From Alopecurus myosuroides (Eukaryota; Streptophyta; Magnoliopsida; Poales; Poaceae): a stretch of 64,000 nucleotides of DNA. The notes under the pieces are model-generated. The model worked only from the letters and a program-made list of their open reading frames with translations. It made no database searches and was not told the origin of the DNA. The position numbers and the translations under genes are program-made. The DNA lies in contig CM054060.1 of NCBI GenBank assembly GCA_028641055.1, positions 206,918,445-206,982,444 of the forward strand, read 5' to 3'. This document shows positions 21,016 through 34,007 of the stretch, piece after piece; within the stretch, counting starts at the first letter, position 1; each line of letters begins with the position of its first letter.

Positions 21016-23609
21016 TGTAACATCCAAGTATGAAAACCCTTAGTTGTTTTACTTATTTGTTTAATTTATGCAATGCATCATGGCATCATCCTCATTTTAT
21101 TTCTGTTGCATTGTTTCCATATTTAATCAAACCTTGTTTTCACACTTGTCTGTTACAATCTTTTCAAACCAAGAGTTGCAAAACAAAACCCTTCCTTGTT
21201 TTCCAAATAATGCATTTATGATCAATTCTCAAATTGTTGGTTTTAATCAAACCATTATTCAATCAATTAATTCAATCAATTAATTCAATCAATAATTCCC
21301 AAACCATCTTTTAAATTCCAAACCAAGTTCACATCAGTACCTATTTGAACCCATCAAAATTCACCACATTTGTGGTCTTAAAAGCCATTTTAAACCTAGG
21401 GGTAACCCTATTCAAATACTTGTTTTAATAAGGGTTCATAAATATTAAAAATCTCCCAAATTGATTTCAAATACAAACCCTATTTTAAAATTTCAACTTT
21501 TTGAAATCCAACCTTGGAATCTGGTTTCTTTTTACCTAAAAAGCTTAACTAAAATTTTCTGGAATTTATTCCAACCAAAAACCTTATCTTTTCCTTCCCA
21601 TTTTGTTTTCAGCAAAAAAAAAAATATATAAAACAGAAAAAAGATAAAGAGAAAACGGGCGGCAGCACCTAATCTACCCCTAGCCCAGCCCGTTTTCCCT
21701 CCTTGCGCGCGGCCCAGCCCAGCACTTAACGCACCGTACCGCTTCGCTTGCGCCAAGATTCGCGCCGCCTCCTAATCTGCTTCGTCTCGCGGTACGGCAC
21801 GCGATCGGCCGGTGCCCCTAGCCCCTAGCCCCTACAGGTGCCCTAGCTTCTAGGGTTCCTCGCTCCCCGCGCCGCGCCGCCATCTCCTCCCTCCTCGGCG
21901 TCCTCCACCTCTCTGTAATTCTTCCCGCCGGCGAGCTTCTGAATCCAGCCATGGCGCCGCCGCCTCCTACCCTCTCTTAGCCAACTACCTACAGGAATCG
22001 AAACGCCGCAACGCCCTCTTCCCCTTGGACACCGGAGAACTCCACGGTGAGCTGCCGATAGACGACGCCGTCCTCTCCTTTCTCTCCGGCCACCGCGCCA
22101 CGTTTTCTGAATCCGCGGACCTCGTCGCCGTTGCAGATCCTCTCGACGCCGTTTGATCGCTGGACTAGCACCGCCTCTACCTCCTCTACGTCGTGGACCT
22201 CTACGGGAGCACGGAGGGGCACGGGAACATCGCCGCCATCCACTGCAACGCCGCAGTCGAGCTCGGATTTCTTCTCTGCAACCCGACGCCTCCACGGTGA
22301 GCTCCACCGTCTCTTTTCCCTCTCTCTGTGGTTTCGCATCCGTGCAAGTTCCCTCACTCCGCTTACGCACGCGTACACCGTAGCTCGCCGTCGTCTAGCC
22401 GTGGTTCATCGTCGCTGTCGCGGAAGGATTTCGTCGACAGAGTTTCAGTTAACGAGCTGTAACAATATCCTTACTGCATCGCCCTATCTGTCAAACACAC
22501 AGCAGCAGCGCAGCGGTCCAGGCCTTTTGCGCGCACAGCGAGCTCGCGGGATCGATCCCCCGCGGCCGCAATTCTTTTTCGTGGATTTCTTCGAGCGCGC
22601 GGCCCCACCTGGCAGTGACTCCCTTGCCACGCCAGCGCGCGTTCGCCACGCTGGCCACGGGCCCTACCTGGCAGCATGTGGGTGTAGTTCCTGCACGGTA
22701 ACAAACGAATAAAAACGAATCTGTCTAAATTCCAATTTCTTTTAAATGGGCAGAATAAACACCTAATTTGAAAATTCAATAACTTTTATTATATGAATCC
22801 AATAAATACAAACTTTATATGTTTATTGCTCCAAATTTTATAAACTTTCCAAATATTCCATTTGTGCACTGTTTTGACTTTTCCAAAAACATTTAAAATT
22901 CAAACTGGAATATTTCAAATGTTAAATTGTAAATTCCATAACTAATTATTTACTAATCCAATAAATGCAAATAAAATATGTTTTCCACACCATTTTAAAT
23001 AACCTATTCAAATATAAAATTTGTGTTCTGGTTTGAATAATTTAAATTGCCTAAACAATTTAAATCTTGCTTAATTCAATTAAAAATTGTTTAATATTGT
23101 TTAATTTATAATTAATTAATTCTAAGTCCAATTTCAAAATGTGAAACATGTAATCCAACTAAAATTCGATGTTCTTTTCAAATATAAATTTTGCTAATTG
23201 TTTTGCACACTTTAAATTGGTGAAAACAATAGTTGTATATGTGGCATGTTTAAGTAACCAAAATTTTCCAAACCTAATAAATAAGTTCTATACTTGTTTT
23301 ATTCCTTTTCCTTTGCATCTATCATTGTTATTTATTGTTATTTGTTGTTATCTTGTCATCATCATCATGCATGCATCATGATAACAACTATCACCTAATA
23401 AATAATTGTAAGTCATTTGTTCCACTTATTTCAATGGATCCTTTTCCATATGCAACCCTTGCATAGGGGTCCATTTAATTTGTGCTATCTTGTTAGTCAA
23501 TTCATTTTGATGCACCCACTAAATTGTCATGCATCATATTGACTGTACACAATGCCATGAACATGATTGTTTACATTCCTGTTTTGTCTGTTTGCTTCTT
23601 CTCGAATAG

Positions 23610-23687
23610 ACGACGACGTTGAGGCAGACGACCTTTACATCACCCCTTCTGAGGATCTAGCTCAGTACCCGGCTGATCAGTTTGCAG
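23610..23687 (+). CDS. Cryptic LTR exon A, T2 5' LTR copy (open)
   Basis: 78 nt after CTTCTTCTCGAATAG and before AG|GCAAGT. The frame is open and acidic (DDVEADDLYITPSEDLAQY). It has the same length and phase as the T1 exon despite many substitutions. It joins in frame to exon B at 24876. Confidence 0.4.
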
Positions 23688-24875
23688 GCAAGTTATCACT
23701 CACATGAACCATCGTGTTCCTTTCAACCCCGGTTACCGATACTTTCCGTTGTCTATACTTGCTAGCCTTAGTGGTAGATGTTTCTGTTACGAACCTATCA
23801 CATGAATCCTTTAACCCATGATATTGCCTCATCACCCCTCCTACAACCCATTGATTGAGCCAGTGTCTTACTAGCATGCTTAGGTTGTTTTGCTCGAGTC
23901 TGTTACCCTTTACTTTTAGTTACTATATCTTTATTATGTTCTGGGGGCTCGATGTTTAATCAATCAATCAATCATGCTAATGTTATTACTGTTAATAATA
24001 ATCTGATGATAAGGCACCGGCAGGAGGCCCATGAGAGGTTTTGAGGCCTGCTAGTGTCGACCCTAATAGGAAAAGGGTCTTGTCTACTGATCCATGATGA
24101 GCGCACTACCCGCATGTGGGAAGCGAGTATGGGCGCCCCCTCAATTTGATTCGATTCGCATCTCTTCCAAATCATCTCATTTAGTTCGTGCTTTCTATTT
24201 GCCGCATGCATGTTTTTGCGAGCCCAGCGCAGGGTGGAACTTTTGTAGTCGGCATATAGGGGGACACGGTCTTAGAGTGCTATGAGGGTCCCTTTTCTTC
24301 GGGGCTTGATTAGCCGTGCGCCCAAGGTGCTTTGGGCTTGATGCGGAGAAGAGTTGAGTTGTGTTGAGTGCCCCGCTTGGTGGGAGGCATCCCATCTGGC
24401 GGGTTATTCATACGTGTACGGCCAAATTGGTGCAACCCTGCAGGGATAATCTTCTCGAGAAGCCGTGTTTTCCGCGGTTATGGATTACTTGGTGAAAGTA
24501 CTGGCTAACAAGTACTCAGGACAACTTCAACATAACGATCAATCATGTTTCACCCAATGATTAATAACTTGACTAGTAATAGGTTATTCACACAATAACT
24601 TGATTCACCTTTAATCCACCTGTGTGAGTTATCCTCGGATTGCTTCTTTGGATAAGGGGCGAGATCCAGGATGGGTTTGTTTGATGTCATCTTCCAGTTG
24701 GTTACAACACTCGATCTTATCCCCTTTCTAATAGTTGGATATGATAGAATCTCTGTAGTTGGTTAGCGCAGCCAGTAGCAGCATCATTATATAACCCCTT
24801 CTTTCCGTTGAACCAAGTCATCTGTGCTGGTGTTGACGGGCTATACTTTGGTGAACTGTGAGTCTTGCTTGCCAG

Positions 24876-24988
24876 TACTTGGATGTACTGACCCCGTTGG
24901 GGCTGTGGTTTACGCAGACTACGACTACGGCTACGATGACCACCAGGATGGCTACTTTGTGGAGTTTGACGAGACTGCAGACGAGTAG
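24876..24988 (+). CDS. Cryptic LTR exon B, T2 5' LTR copy
   Basis: 113 nt after TTGCCAG. In frame with exon A it reads an Asp/Tyr-rich tail (ADYDYGYDDHQDGYF) ending TADE and TAG at 24986-24988. It is two codons longer than the T1 copy, an indel that keeps frame. Confidence 0.4.
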
Positions 24989-25469
24989 TTAGCTGGACCA
25001 GGGCAGGATCCAGAACCTACGTGGATGGGCTTCGTCTTCTTTATTTTCTCCGGCTTCTTAAGCCTGTTGGATTTGTCTGTACCCAGACACCGTTGATTGC
25101 TTCCGCTGATGTAATGGATGTTATGTTGGGACATGTGTCCTCTGGATGATTGTATTTGCTATCTCTGCCTTAGTGAAGGCCATTTGCAACCTTATTTCAA
25201 TCTTTTGTGTCTTAGAGATATGTTGTGATCATCATTCGTTCAAAGTTGTTGACGTACAGTGCGTGATTGATATGAAGTACGTCGACAGTAGTGCCTGTGA
25301 CTTCTAGTGGATAGTTTACATCGACGGTGGAATAGTAGGGCTTGTGTTGTCGCGCATAAGCGCAGGCCTACCAGGAAGCTGGGACGTGGGAGCAGTTATG
25401 CCCCATAATCCAAGCACCTGCTATCCAGTTCGTACGATGAGTATCCCTTAGAAGCCAGGGTGCGACAAA

Positions 25470-25481
25470 TGGTATCAGAGC
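25470..25481 (+). other. Primer-binding site of T2
   Basis: TGGTATCAGAGC, two bases after the LTR, as in T1. Initiator Met-tRNA type. Confidence 0.9.
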
Positions 25482-25846
25482 CTGTCTGCCTGTAGGATCC
25501 CTTTTTACTGGTCGCAGTTGAGTCTAGAAACTATTTTGTAGCTATATAGGAAAAATGAAACGTGAGAGTAGGAATTCTGCCATTTTTCTTCTTTCCCCAC
25601 CCACCCACCCTTTTTCTGGTAAGGAAGTGCAACGTTGTTTTCTGTTCTCACCTAAACTTTCAAGTTAGGATTTCACGTGTTTTGGGTTCTCCATAGTACC
25701 TCAGGACTTTTGGTCTCGTTTTCCCGATGTTGCTTCGATATCATGTTCTTTTCAACATCCTTTTCGTCCGTTGAACCTTGTTGTTGTTTTCCACATCCTT
25801 TTTCATCTACAGGAGTCTAATCAAAACATTCCCCAATCATCTGCAG

Positions 25847-26662
25847 ATGGATCTCAGGTTCTACCCGCAGGTGGTTCGGATGACTCGCTGTGAGAGCACC
25901 GCCGGATATCCGGAGATGCTGAGAGACATGGTTACCTATCTGGGGTTCCGTTCGGCACCAGAGTACCAGGTCTACGAGCACCAGCGCGAGTTTGACCAGA
26001 CTTGCTACCGGGCTATCGTCTACATTCTGTCGGATGATGGCAGGAGCATTGCCCACCGCTACGAGGCAGTAGGTTCCACAGTGGATATGGCCGTGCAGCA
26101 GGCAGCGTACGTGGGTCTCACCGTTCTCCGTGCTAACTACTGGGGGTTTGATGATTCCATCTATCGTCACATCCCCCGTGGTTACATCACGGCAGCGGGA
26201 GTTCACTTCACTCTCCACCGCAACCTGGATACCTACGAGGATGATAGCTCCAGGCTGCACACCACTGCCCAGTTCGTGAGGCACAGTGACGCCGTTGCTT
26301 CCACACTTGCTCAGGAGTTGGCCTCAGTCAGGGAGCAGCTCTACCTCGCGTTGACGCGTCTGGCGACGTACACCACAGACTTCGTTGGAGACGAGCGCTT
26401 TGCGCGTTTCCAGCAGACACTGGGTTTTCCTCTGCCAGATGCTGGAGGTTACGAGCCGATCAGAGGCCCACTTCTCGACCTCGGAGCTGGTTACACAGGG
26501 ATTCCCCGCTATGGAGCACAGGGAGACGACGCTTTCTACTTCACCACACCGAGAGTTGCTCTCAGAGCAGTTCCTATCTACAGGGATCGTCGTCATACCT
26601 ACTTCCGTGGGATTCCTCCGCACCGTATCTCTCGTCGTACTACTCACCACCGTCCTGCGTGA
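25847..26662 (+). CDS. ORF0 of T2, conserved 271-aa protein upstream of gag
   Basis: The start is at 25847, directly after CATCTGCAG. It has the same length as T1 ORF0 (271 aa), with no gap in the alignment and roughly 83% identity by eye. The most conserved stretches are near the N-terminus (CESTAGYPEMLRDMV), the middle (RYEAVGSTVDMAVQQ) and a segment around HSDAVASTL.QELASVREQL. The C-terminus is Arg/His-rich. The product is unrecognised. The intact frame in two separately inserted copies suggests a coding role. It lies 209 bp upstream of gag. Earlier in-frame starts are possible, but the match between copies weakens there. Confidence 0.72.
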   Translation: MDLRFYPQVVRMTRCESTAGYPEMLRDMVTYLGFRSAPEYQVYEHQREFDQTCYRAIVYILSDDGRSIAHRYEAVGSTVDMAVQQAAYVGLTVLRANYWGFDDSIYRHIPRGYITAAGVHFTLHRNLDTYEDDSSRLHTTAQFVRHSDAVASTLAQELASVREQLYLALTRLATYTTDFVGDERFARFQQTLGFPLPDAGGYEPIRGPLLDLGAGYTGIPRYGAQGDDAFYFTTPRVALRAVPIYRDRRHTYFRGIPPHRISRRTTHHRPA

Positions 26663-26871
26663 TGAGCATGGGAGTACCGATGTATCCATTCCTAGCTATG
26701 TTTAGTTATCCTTGTCTTTCGAACCATGTATTGGTCTGTTGGATATTCTGATGTATTTGAACATGTGATGATGTACCTGTTGGTTATCTATTCATGCGTC
26801 GGAATAATCTATCTTTCGGTTACCAAGTCTATCCTTTTCTGTTGTTGTGCTAAAATGAATTTCTGTTCAGG

Positions 26872-29800
26872 ATGCCTCCAACCAGGAACAACCCGCCTCC
26901 GCCACCACCAATGGGGGAACTGTTGGCTCAGATGACCCAAGTGGTGACACAGATGGCCCAGATCCAGGCTAACCAGCACCACAACCAGAATGCTCCAAGG
27001 GTCACCATCAAGGACTTCCTCAGCTTGGGCCCAAAAGCTTTCGTGGCAACACGTGAGCCCCTGGATGCTGATGACTGGATCCGTGACGTAGCAAGAGCTC
27101 TGGAGATTGCTCATGTTGCGGAAGAGGATAAGGTCAAGTATGCCACCTACCTACTGAAGGGTCAGGCAGCTACTTGGTGGGAGAACTACCAGACCATGAG
27201 AGCTGGCTTTCCTATCACCTGGGGATGTTTCAAGGATGCCTTCCTGAAGCACCACATCCCAGATGGTCTCATGGAAAGGATGCGTGAGGAATTCTGCTCT
27301 CTCAGACAGGGCAAGCTGGACGTTCTCGGCTACCAGAACGAGTTCAATCGTCTCGCTCGGTACGCTGGTGACGAAGTGTCCACTGAAGCCAAAAAGATGG
27401 CAAGGTTCCGCCGAGGTTTTAACCCGGAACTGAAGTACGCTCTCACCAACGTCAAGTGCAAGGACTTCGTGGAGCTCGTGAACACCGCGCTCAATGAGGA
27501 GAATGGGCGCAAGGCGTTCGAAGAGTCGCGCAAGCACTCGCGTGAGGGTGGTTCCTCCTCCAACATGACCACCCCTCCGCAGAAGCGCCGCATCTGGGTG
27601 CCAAATGGTGCTGTCACTCGGGCTCCAAATGCCCAAGCTTCTCCAGGCTTTGGTCCCCGCCCACCCAACCCATCTCAGATGCAGGGCCAGAGGTTTCCGA
27701 TGGGGCAGCCAAGGCCAGGTCCTCCTCGTGTCGTCACTTGCTTCAAGTGCAAGGAGACTGGACACTACGCTGATAAGTGCACTCAGAAGCAGCTACCCCT
27801 ACCTCCTCGCCCCAACACCAACCAGGCTATGGTTCGTGCTCCCCCGGCTAAAGCCTTCAACTTCAACAACAGGCCTGTCGGGAGGAACGCGAGGGTGAAC
27901 CATATCAAGGCCGACAAAGCTGAGGAAGCTGCTGACGTCGTTCTCGGTATATTACCCGTAAACTCTATTCCAGCTAAAGTGTTGTTTGATACTGGAGCAT
28001 CGCATTCGTTCGTGTCAAAGATCTTTGCTACAACGTACAATTTAGCTCTGGTTCCACTAAGCAATCAAATCTATGTGCACTCTCCGGGAACTAAAATGAT
28101 TACTTCCAAGATAAGCATGGACAATCAGATCCTAATTGGAGGTCGCATATTCCTTGCTTCACTCATGTTGCTGGGAAATTCTGACATTGATGTCATTCTG
28201 GGTATGGATTGGTTGAAGACCCACAAAGCTAAAATTGACTGTGCTCAAAAGTCAATAACTCTCTCCCACACTTCAGGCCAGATAGTCTATTCTCCATATG
28301 GATCAAGTTCTGTTCAGCTGTTCAGCCTCGATGCCAAACCCCTTCCTGCAATTGAAAATGTTCCGGTGGTTTGTGAATTCCCTGACGTCTTTCCAGAAGA
28401 GTTGCCAGGGATGCCTCCGGACAGAGCAGTTGAGTTCGTGATCGAGCTTGAGCCAGGTACTGCTCCAATCTCTAAGCATCCATACAAGATAGCTCCTCCT
28501 GAACTGAAATTGTTGAAGGAGCAAATCGATATGTACATGGACAAAGGTTACATTCAGCCTAGTTCCTCCGCTTGGGGTTGCCCAACTCTGTTTGTTGCCA
28601 AGAAGGATCAAACAAAAAGACTCGTGGTTGACTATCGTCCTCTCAACGAGAAAACAATCAAGAACAAGTATCCACTTCCTCGTATCGATGATCTTTTTGA
28701 TCAACTTGCTGGAGCCTCCATATTCTCAAAGTTGGACTTGAGGATGGGGTACCATCAGATAAAGATCAGAAAGGAAGATATTCCTAAGACAGCTTTCACC
28801 ACTCGGTACGGTCTATATGAATACACCGTCATGTCCTTTGGTCTCACCAATGCACCGGCAACGTTCTCAAGACTCATGAATTCTGTCTTCCATGAATACC
28901 TCGACAAGTTCGTTGTGGTATATCTCGATGACATTCTAGTCTACTCCAAATCCGAGGAAGAGCATGGAGAACACCTTCGTCTCACTCTCATGAAACTTCG
29001 CGAGCATCGTTTGTATGCCAAGTTTTCCAAATGTGAGTTCTGGATTCCAGAAGTTGCATATCTTGGTCATATCATCTCTGCCAAAGGCATTGCCATTGAC
29101 CCGGAAAAGGTTAAGGCAATTGTTGATTGGAAACCCCCTAAGACGGTGAAGCAAGTCAGAAGTTTTCTTGGCTTGGCTAGCTATTGCCGTCGTTTCGTCC
29201 AAAACTTTTCCAAGATTGCTAAACCTCTCACTGATCTCACAAAGAAGGACAAAAAGTTCGTTTGGACTCCACAATGTGATGAGAGTTTCAACCTACTGAA
29301 GACTAAACTCACTTCCACACCTGTTCTAGTTGGCCCCGACACTACCAAACCTTTCCAGATATTCTGTGATGCATCTCTCCAAGGCCTAGGAGCAGTTCTT
29401 ATGCAAGAACGTCAAGTTGTGGCTTATGCTTCACGTCAGTTGAACCCACATGAGCAAAACTATCCCACTCATGATCTTGAACTTGCAGCAGTTGTGTTTG
29501 CCCTCAAGAAATGGAGACAATACTTGTTGGGTAACAAAACTGAAATCTTTTCCGATCACAAGAGTCTGAAATACATCTTCACTCAGCCAGATCTGAACCT
29601 CAGGCAAAGGAGATGGATTGAGAAGATTAAAGACTTTGATCTCACCATTTCTTACACTCCAGGCAAGGCTAATGTTATGGCCGATGCTCTCAGTCGCAAA
29701 TCCTATTGCAACAATCTCATGATCATGGAAAGCCAACCTCCACTTCATGAAGAATTCCAGAAGCTGAACCTTGGTCTTGTTCCTGAAGGATACCTTGCTA

Positions 29801-31260
29801 GCTTGACAGCAAGTCCAACTCTCGAGGATAAGATTCGTTCTGAACAACTTCGTGATAATGAAATCAAGAAGATTGTAGAGCACATCAAGGAGGGCAATGA
29901 TAAATTCAAGTCCTTCTCAATTGATGACAAGGGAACTGTGTTCTTCGAAGGACGCATTGCAGTTCCTCAGATTCAAAGTCTCAAGGATATAATTCTCAAG
30001 GAGGCTCATGAAACTCCTCTATCCATTCACCCTGGAAGTACAAAGATGTACCAGGATCTCAAGACTCTGTATTGGTGGCCTGGCATGAAACGTGAAATTG
30101 CTCAATACGTTTCTGAATGCGACGTTTGTCAACGTGTTAAGGCAGTCCATCAGAAGACAGCAGGTCTACTCCAACCTCTGAAAATTCCTGAGTGGAAGTG
30201 GGACATGATTGAAATGGACTTCGTTACTGGGTTTCCAAAGTCCAAAAAGGGCAACGATGCAATCTTCGTTGTTATTGATCGTCTCACTAAGGTTGCTCAC
30301 TTCTATGCTGTAAAGGAAACTATCTCAGCTAGCCAGTTAGCAGAGCTATACACAGCAAAGGTTGTTCCCCTTCATGGTGTTCCATTGTAAATAAGCTCAG
30401 ACCGTGGAAGTATCTTCACTTCTCATTTCTGGAAGATTTTTCAAGAAGCTTTGGGCACCAAACTTCTGTTCAGCACAGCTTATCACCCTCAGTATCAGGG
30501 GCAAGTCGAAAGAGTCAATCAGATTCTCGAGGATATGCTCAGAGCATGTGGTCTCTCCTTTGGCATGAAATGGGAGGATTGCCTTCCATATGCTGAATTC
30601 TCCTACAACAACAGCTACCAGGCAAGCCTAGGCATGGCACCATTTGAGGCACTGTATGGTCGCAGATGCAGGAGTCCAATCAATTGGTCTGGAGCTGGTG
30701 AACGTTCACTTTTAGGCCCTGACATTGTTAAGGAAGCCGAGGAGAAAGTTCGTATCATTCGTGACAATCTCAGGATTGCTCAGTCTCGTCAGAAGAGCTA
30801 TTATGATAGCAAGAACCGGGACATGGTCTATGCACATGGTGACAAAGCATATCTCCGTGTAACTCCCCTCAGAGGCACTCATCGTTTTGGTGTGAAAGGA
30901 AAACTTGCACCAAGATACATTGGTCCTTTCAACATCCTCTCAAGGCACGCAGAAAATGCTTATCGTCTTGAACTTCCAGAAAAACTATCCAAGGTGCACG
31001 ATGTTTTCCACGTGTCCCAGCTCAAGAAGTGCTTCAAGGATCCAGATCGTGCAGTTGATCATGATTCCATTGAACTGCAAGATGATCTATCTTATGAGGA
31101 GCACCCTATTCGTATTCTCGATGAGACCGAGCGTAAGACTCGCAACAAGAGCACCAAGTTCTTGAAAGTGCAATGGTCGCATCATTCCGATAAAGAGGCA
31201 ACGTGGGAGACCGAAGAGGATCTTCGCAAGAAGTATCCGAACCTTTTCTCTTCTCCGTAA
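26872..31260 (+). pseudogene. gag-pol of T2, one in-frame stop in integrase
   Basis: A single frame of 1,463 codons has one TAA at codon 1173 (30388-30390), where T1 has GAA (Glu). Domains by approximate residue: gag capsid 40-190; zinc knuckle [14 protein letters not shown] at 287-300; protease FDTGASHSF at about 371; RT about 560-740 with YLDDIL at 683; RNase H about 830-950 (FCDASLQG); integrase zinc region about 1050-1090 (CDVCQR); core about 1110-1260; chromodomain about 1400-1455 (ATWETEEDL). The stop falls three residues before the SDRG catalytic Asp, so the translated product lacks two of the three catalytic residues and the chromodomain. The protease, RT and RNase H region upstream is uninterrupted. 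Confidence 0.94.
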
Positions 31261-31284
31261 GGAATCTCGGGGCGCGATTCCTTC

Positions 31285-31298
31285 AAGGGGGGGCGTTT
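31285..31298 (+). other. Polypurine tract of T2
   Basis: A G-run in the context AAGGGG...GCGTTT directly before the 3' LTR at 31299, as in T1. Confidence 0.85.
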
Positions 31299-32129
31299 TG
31301 TAACATCCAAATATGAAAACCCTTAGTTGTTTTACTTATTTGTTTAATTTATGCAATGCATCATGGCATCATCCTCATTTTATTTCTGTTGCATTGTTTC
31401 CATATTTAATCAAACCTTGTTTTCACACTTGTCTGTTACAATCTTTTCAAACCAAGAGTTGCAAAACAAAACCCTTCCTTGTTTTCCAAATAATGCATTT
31501 ATGATCAATTCTCAAATTGTTGGTTTTAATCAAACCATTATTCAATCAATTAATTCAATCAATAATTCCCAAACCATCTTTTAAATTCCAAACCAAGTTC
31601 ACATCAGTACCTATTTGAACCCATCAAAATTCACCACATTTGTGGTCTTAAAAGCCATTTTAAACCTAGGGGTAACCCTATTCAAATACTTGTTTTAATA
31701 AGGGTTCATAAATATTAAAAATCTCCCAAATTGATTTCAAATACAAACCCTATTTTAAAATTTCAACTTTTTGAAATCCAACCTTGGAATCTGGTTTCTT
31801 TTTACCTAAAAAGCTTAACTAAAATTTTCTGGAATTTATTCCAACCAAAAACCTTATCTTTTCCTTCCCATTTTGTTTTCAGCAAAAAAAAATATAAAAC
31901 AGAAAAAAGATAAAGAGAAAACGGGCGGCAGCACCTAATCTACCCCTAGCCCAGCCCGTTTTCCCTCCTTGCGCGCGGCCCAGCCCAGCACTTAACGCAC
32001 CGTACCGCTTCGCTTGCGCCAAGATTCGCGCCGCCTCCTAATCTGCTTCGTCTCGCGGTACGGCACGCGATCGGCCGGTGCCACCGCGGCACCGCGCGCG
32101 ACTCCGGCGGCCAGGAGAGCACCGCGGCC

Positions 32130-32139
32130 CTATAAAAGC
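32130..32139 (+). promoter_or_regulatory. TATA box in the T2 3' LTR
   Basis: CTATAAAAGC in a GC-rich context, about 30 bp upstream of AGGTGCCCTAGCTTCTAGGG, a reasonable start region. It is missing from the 5' LTR, so the 3' LTR may be the only active promoter copy. Confidence 0.65.
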
Positions 32140-33929
32140 AAGCCCTAGCCCCTACAGGTGCCCTAGCTTCTAGGGTTCCTCGCTCCCCGCGCCGCGCCGC
32201 CATCTCCTCCCTCCTCGACGTCCTCCACCTCTCTGTAATTCTTCCCGCCGGCGAGCTTCTGAATCCAGCCATGGCGCCGCCGCCTCCTACCCTCTCTTAG
32301 CCAACTACCTACAGGAATCGAAACGCCGCAACGCCCTCTTCCCCTTGGACACCGGAGAACTCCACGGTGAGCTGCCGATAGACGACGCCGTCCTCTCCTT
32401 TCTCTCCGGCCACCGCGCCACGTTTTCTGAATCCGCGGACCTCGTCGCCGTTGCAGATCCTCTCGACGCCGTTTGATCGCTGGTCTAGCACCGCCTCTAC
32501 CTCCTCTACGTCGTGGACCTCTACGGGAGCACGGAGGGGCACAGGAACATCGCCGCCATCCACTGCAACGCCGCCGTCGAGCTCGGATTTCTTCTCTGCA
32601 ACCCGACGCCTCCACGGTGAGCTCCACCGTCTCTTTTCCCTCTCTCTGTGGTTTCGCATCCGTGCAAGTTCCCTCACTCCGCTTACGCACGCGTACACCG
32701 TAGCTCGCCGTCGTCTAGCCGTGGTTCATCGTCGCTGTCACGGAAGGATTTCGTCGACAGAGTTTCAGTTAACGAGCTGTAACAATATCCTTACTGCATC
32801 GCCCTATCTGTCAAACACACAGCAGCAGCGCAGCGGTCCAGGCCTTTTGCGCGCACAGCGAGCTCGCGGGATCGATCCCCCGCGGCCGCAATTCTTTTTC
32901 GTGGATTTCTTCGAGCGCGCGGCCCCACCTGGCAGTGACTCCCTTGCCACGCCAGCGCGCGTTCGCCACGCTGGCCACGGGCCCTACCTGGCAGCGTGTG
33001 GGTGTAGTTCCTGCACGGTAACAAACGAATAAAAACGAATCTGTCTAAATTCCAATTTCTTTTAAATGGGCAGAATAAACACCTAATTTGAAAATTCAAT
33101 AACTTTTATTATAGGAATCCAATAAATACAAACTTTATATGTTTATTGGTCCAAATTTTATAAACTTTCCAAATATTCCATTTGTGCACTGTTTTGACTT
33201 TTCCAAAAACATTTAAAATTCAAACTGGAATATTTCAAATGTTAAATTGTAAATTCCATAACTAATTATTTACTAATCCAATAAATGCAAATAAAATATG
33301 TTTTCCACACCATTTTAAATAACCTATTCAAATATAAAATTTGTGTTCTAGTTTGAATAATTTAAATTGCCTAAACAATTTAAATCTTGCTTAATTCAAT
33401 TAAAAATTGTTTAATATTGTTTAATTCATAATTAATTAATTCTAAGTCCAATTTCAAAATGTGAAACATGTAATCCAACTAAAATTCGATGTTCTTTTCA
33501 AATATAAATTTTGCTAATTGTTTTGCACACTTTAAATTGGTGAAAACAATAGTTGTATATGTGGCATGTTTAAGTAACCAAAATTTTCCAAACCTAATAA
33601 ATAAGTTCTATACTTGTTTTATTCCTTTTCCTTTGCATCTATCATTGTTATTTATTGTTATTTGTTGTTATCTTGTCATCATCATCATGCATGCATCATG
33701 ATAACAACTATCACCTAATAAATAATTGTAAGTCATTTGGTCCACTTATTTCAATGGATCCTTTTCCATATGCAACCCTTGCATAGGGGTCCATTTAATT
33801 TGTGCTATCTTGTTAGTCAATTCATTTTGATGCACCCACTAAATTGTCATGCATCATATTGACTGTGCACAATGCCATGAACATGATTGTTTACATTCCT
33901 GTTTTGTCTGTTTGCTTCTTCTCGAATAG

Positions 33930-34007
33930 ACGACGACGTTGAGGCAGACGACCTTTACAGCACCCCTTCCGAGGATCTAGCTCAGTACCCGGCTGATCAG
34001 TTTGCAG
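33930..34007 (+). CDS. Cryptic LTR exon A, T2 3' LTR copy (open)
   Basis: Same as 23610-23687 with one visible amino-acid change (Ile to Ser after DDLY). Acceptor and AG|GCAAGT donor are kept. Confidence 0.4.

Larger units (their letters stand above)
21016..25467 (+). repeat. 5' LTR of T2 (4,452 bp), TATA region deleted
   Basis: It starts TGTAACATCCAAGTATG and ends AGGGTGCGACA. Compared with its 3' partner it lacks about 60 bp after GGCCGGTGCC (21807-21816), including the CTATAAAAGC box. It also has an extra AATTAATTCAATC-type unit near 21270. It keeps the GGTGAGC donor-like site (22297), the tRNA-like relic (about 22505-22570, box B-like GGGATCGATCCC) and both cryptic exons. Confidence 0.92.
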
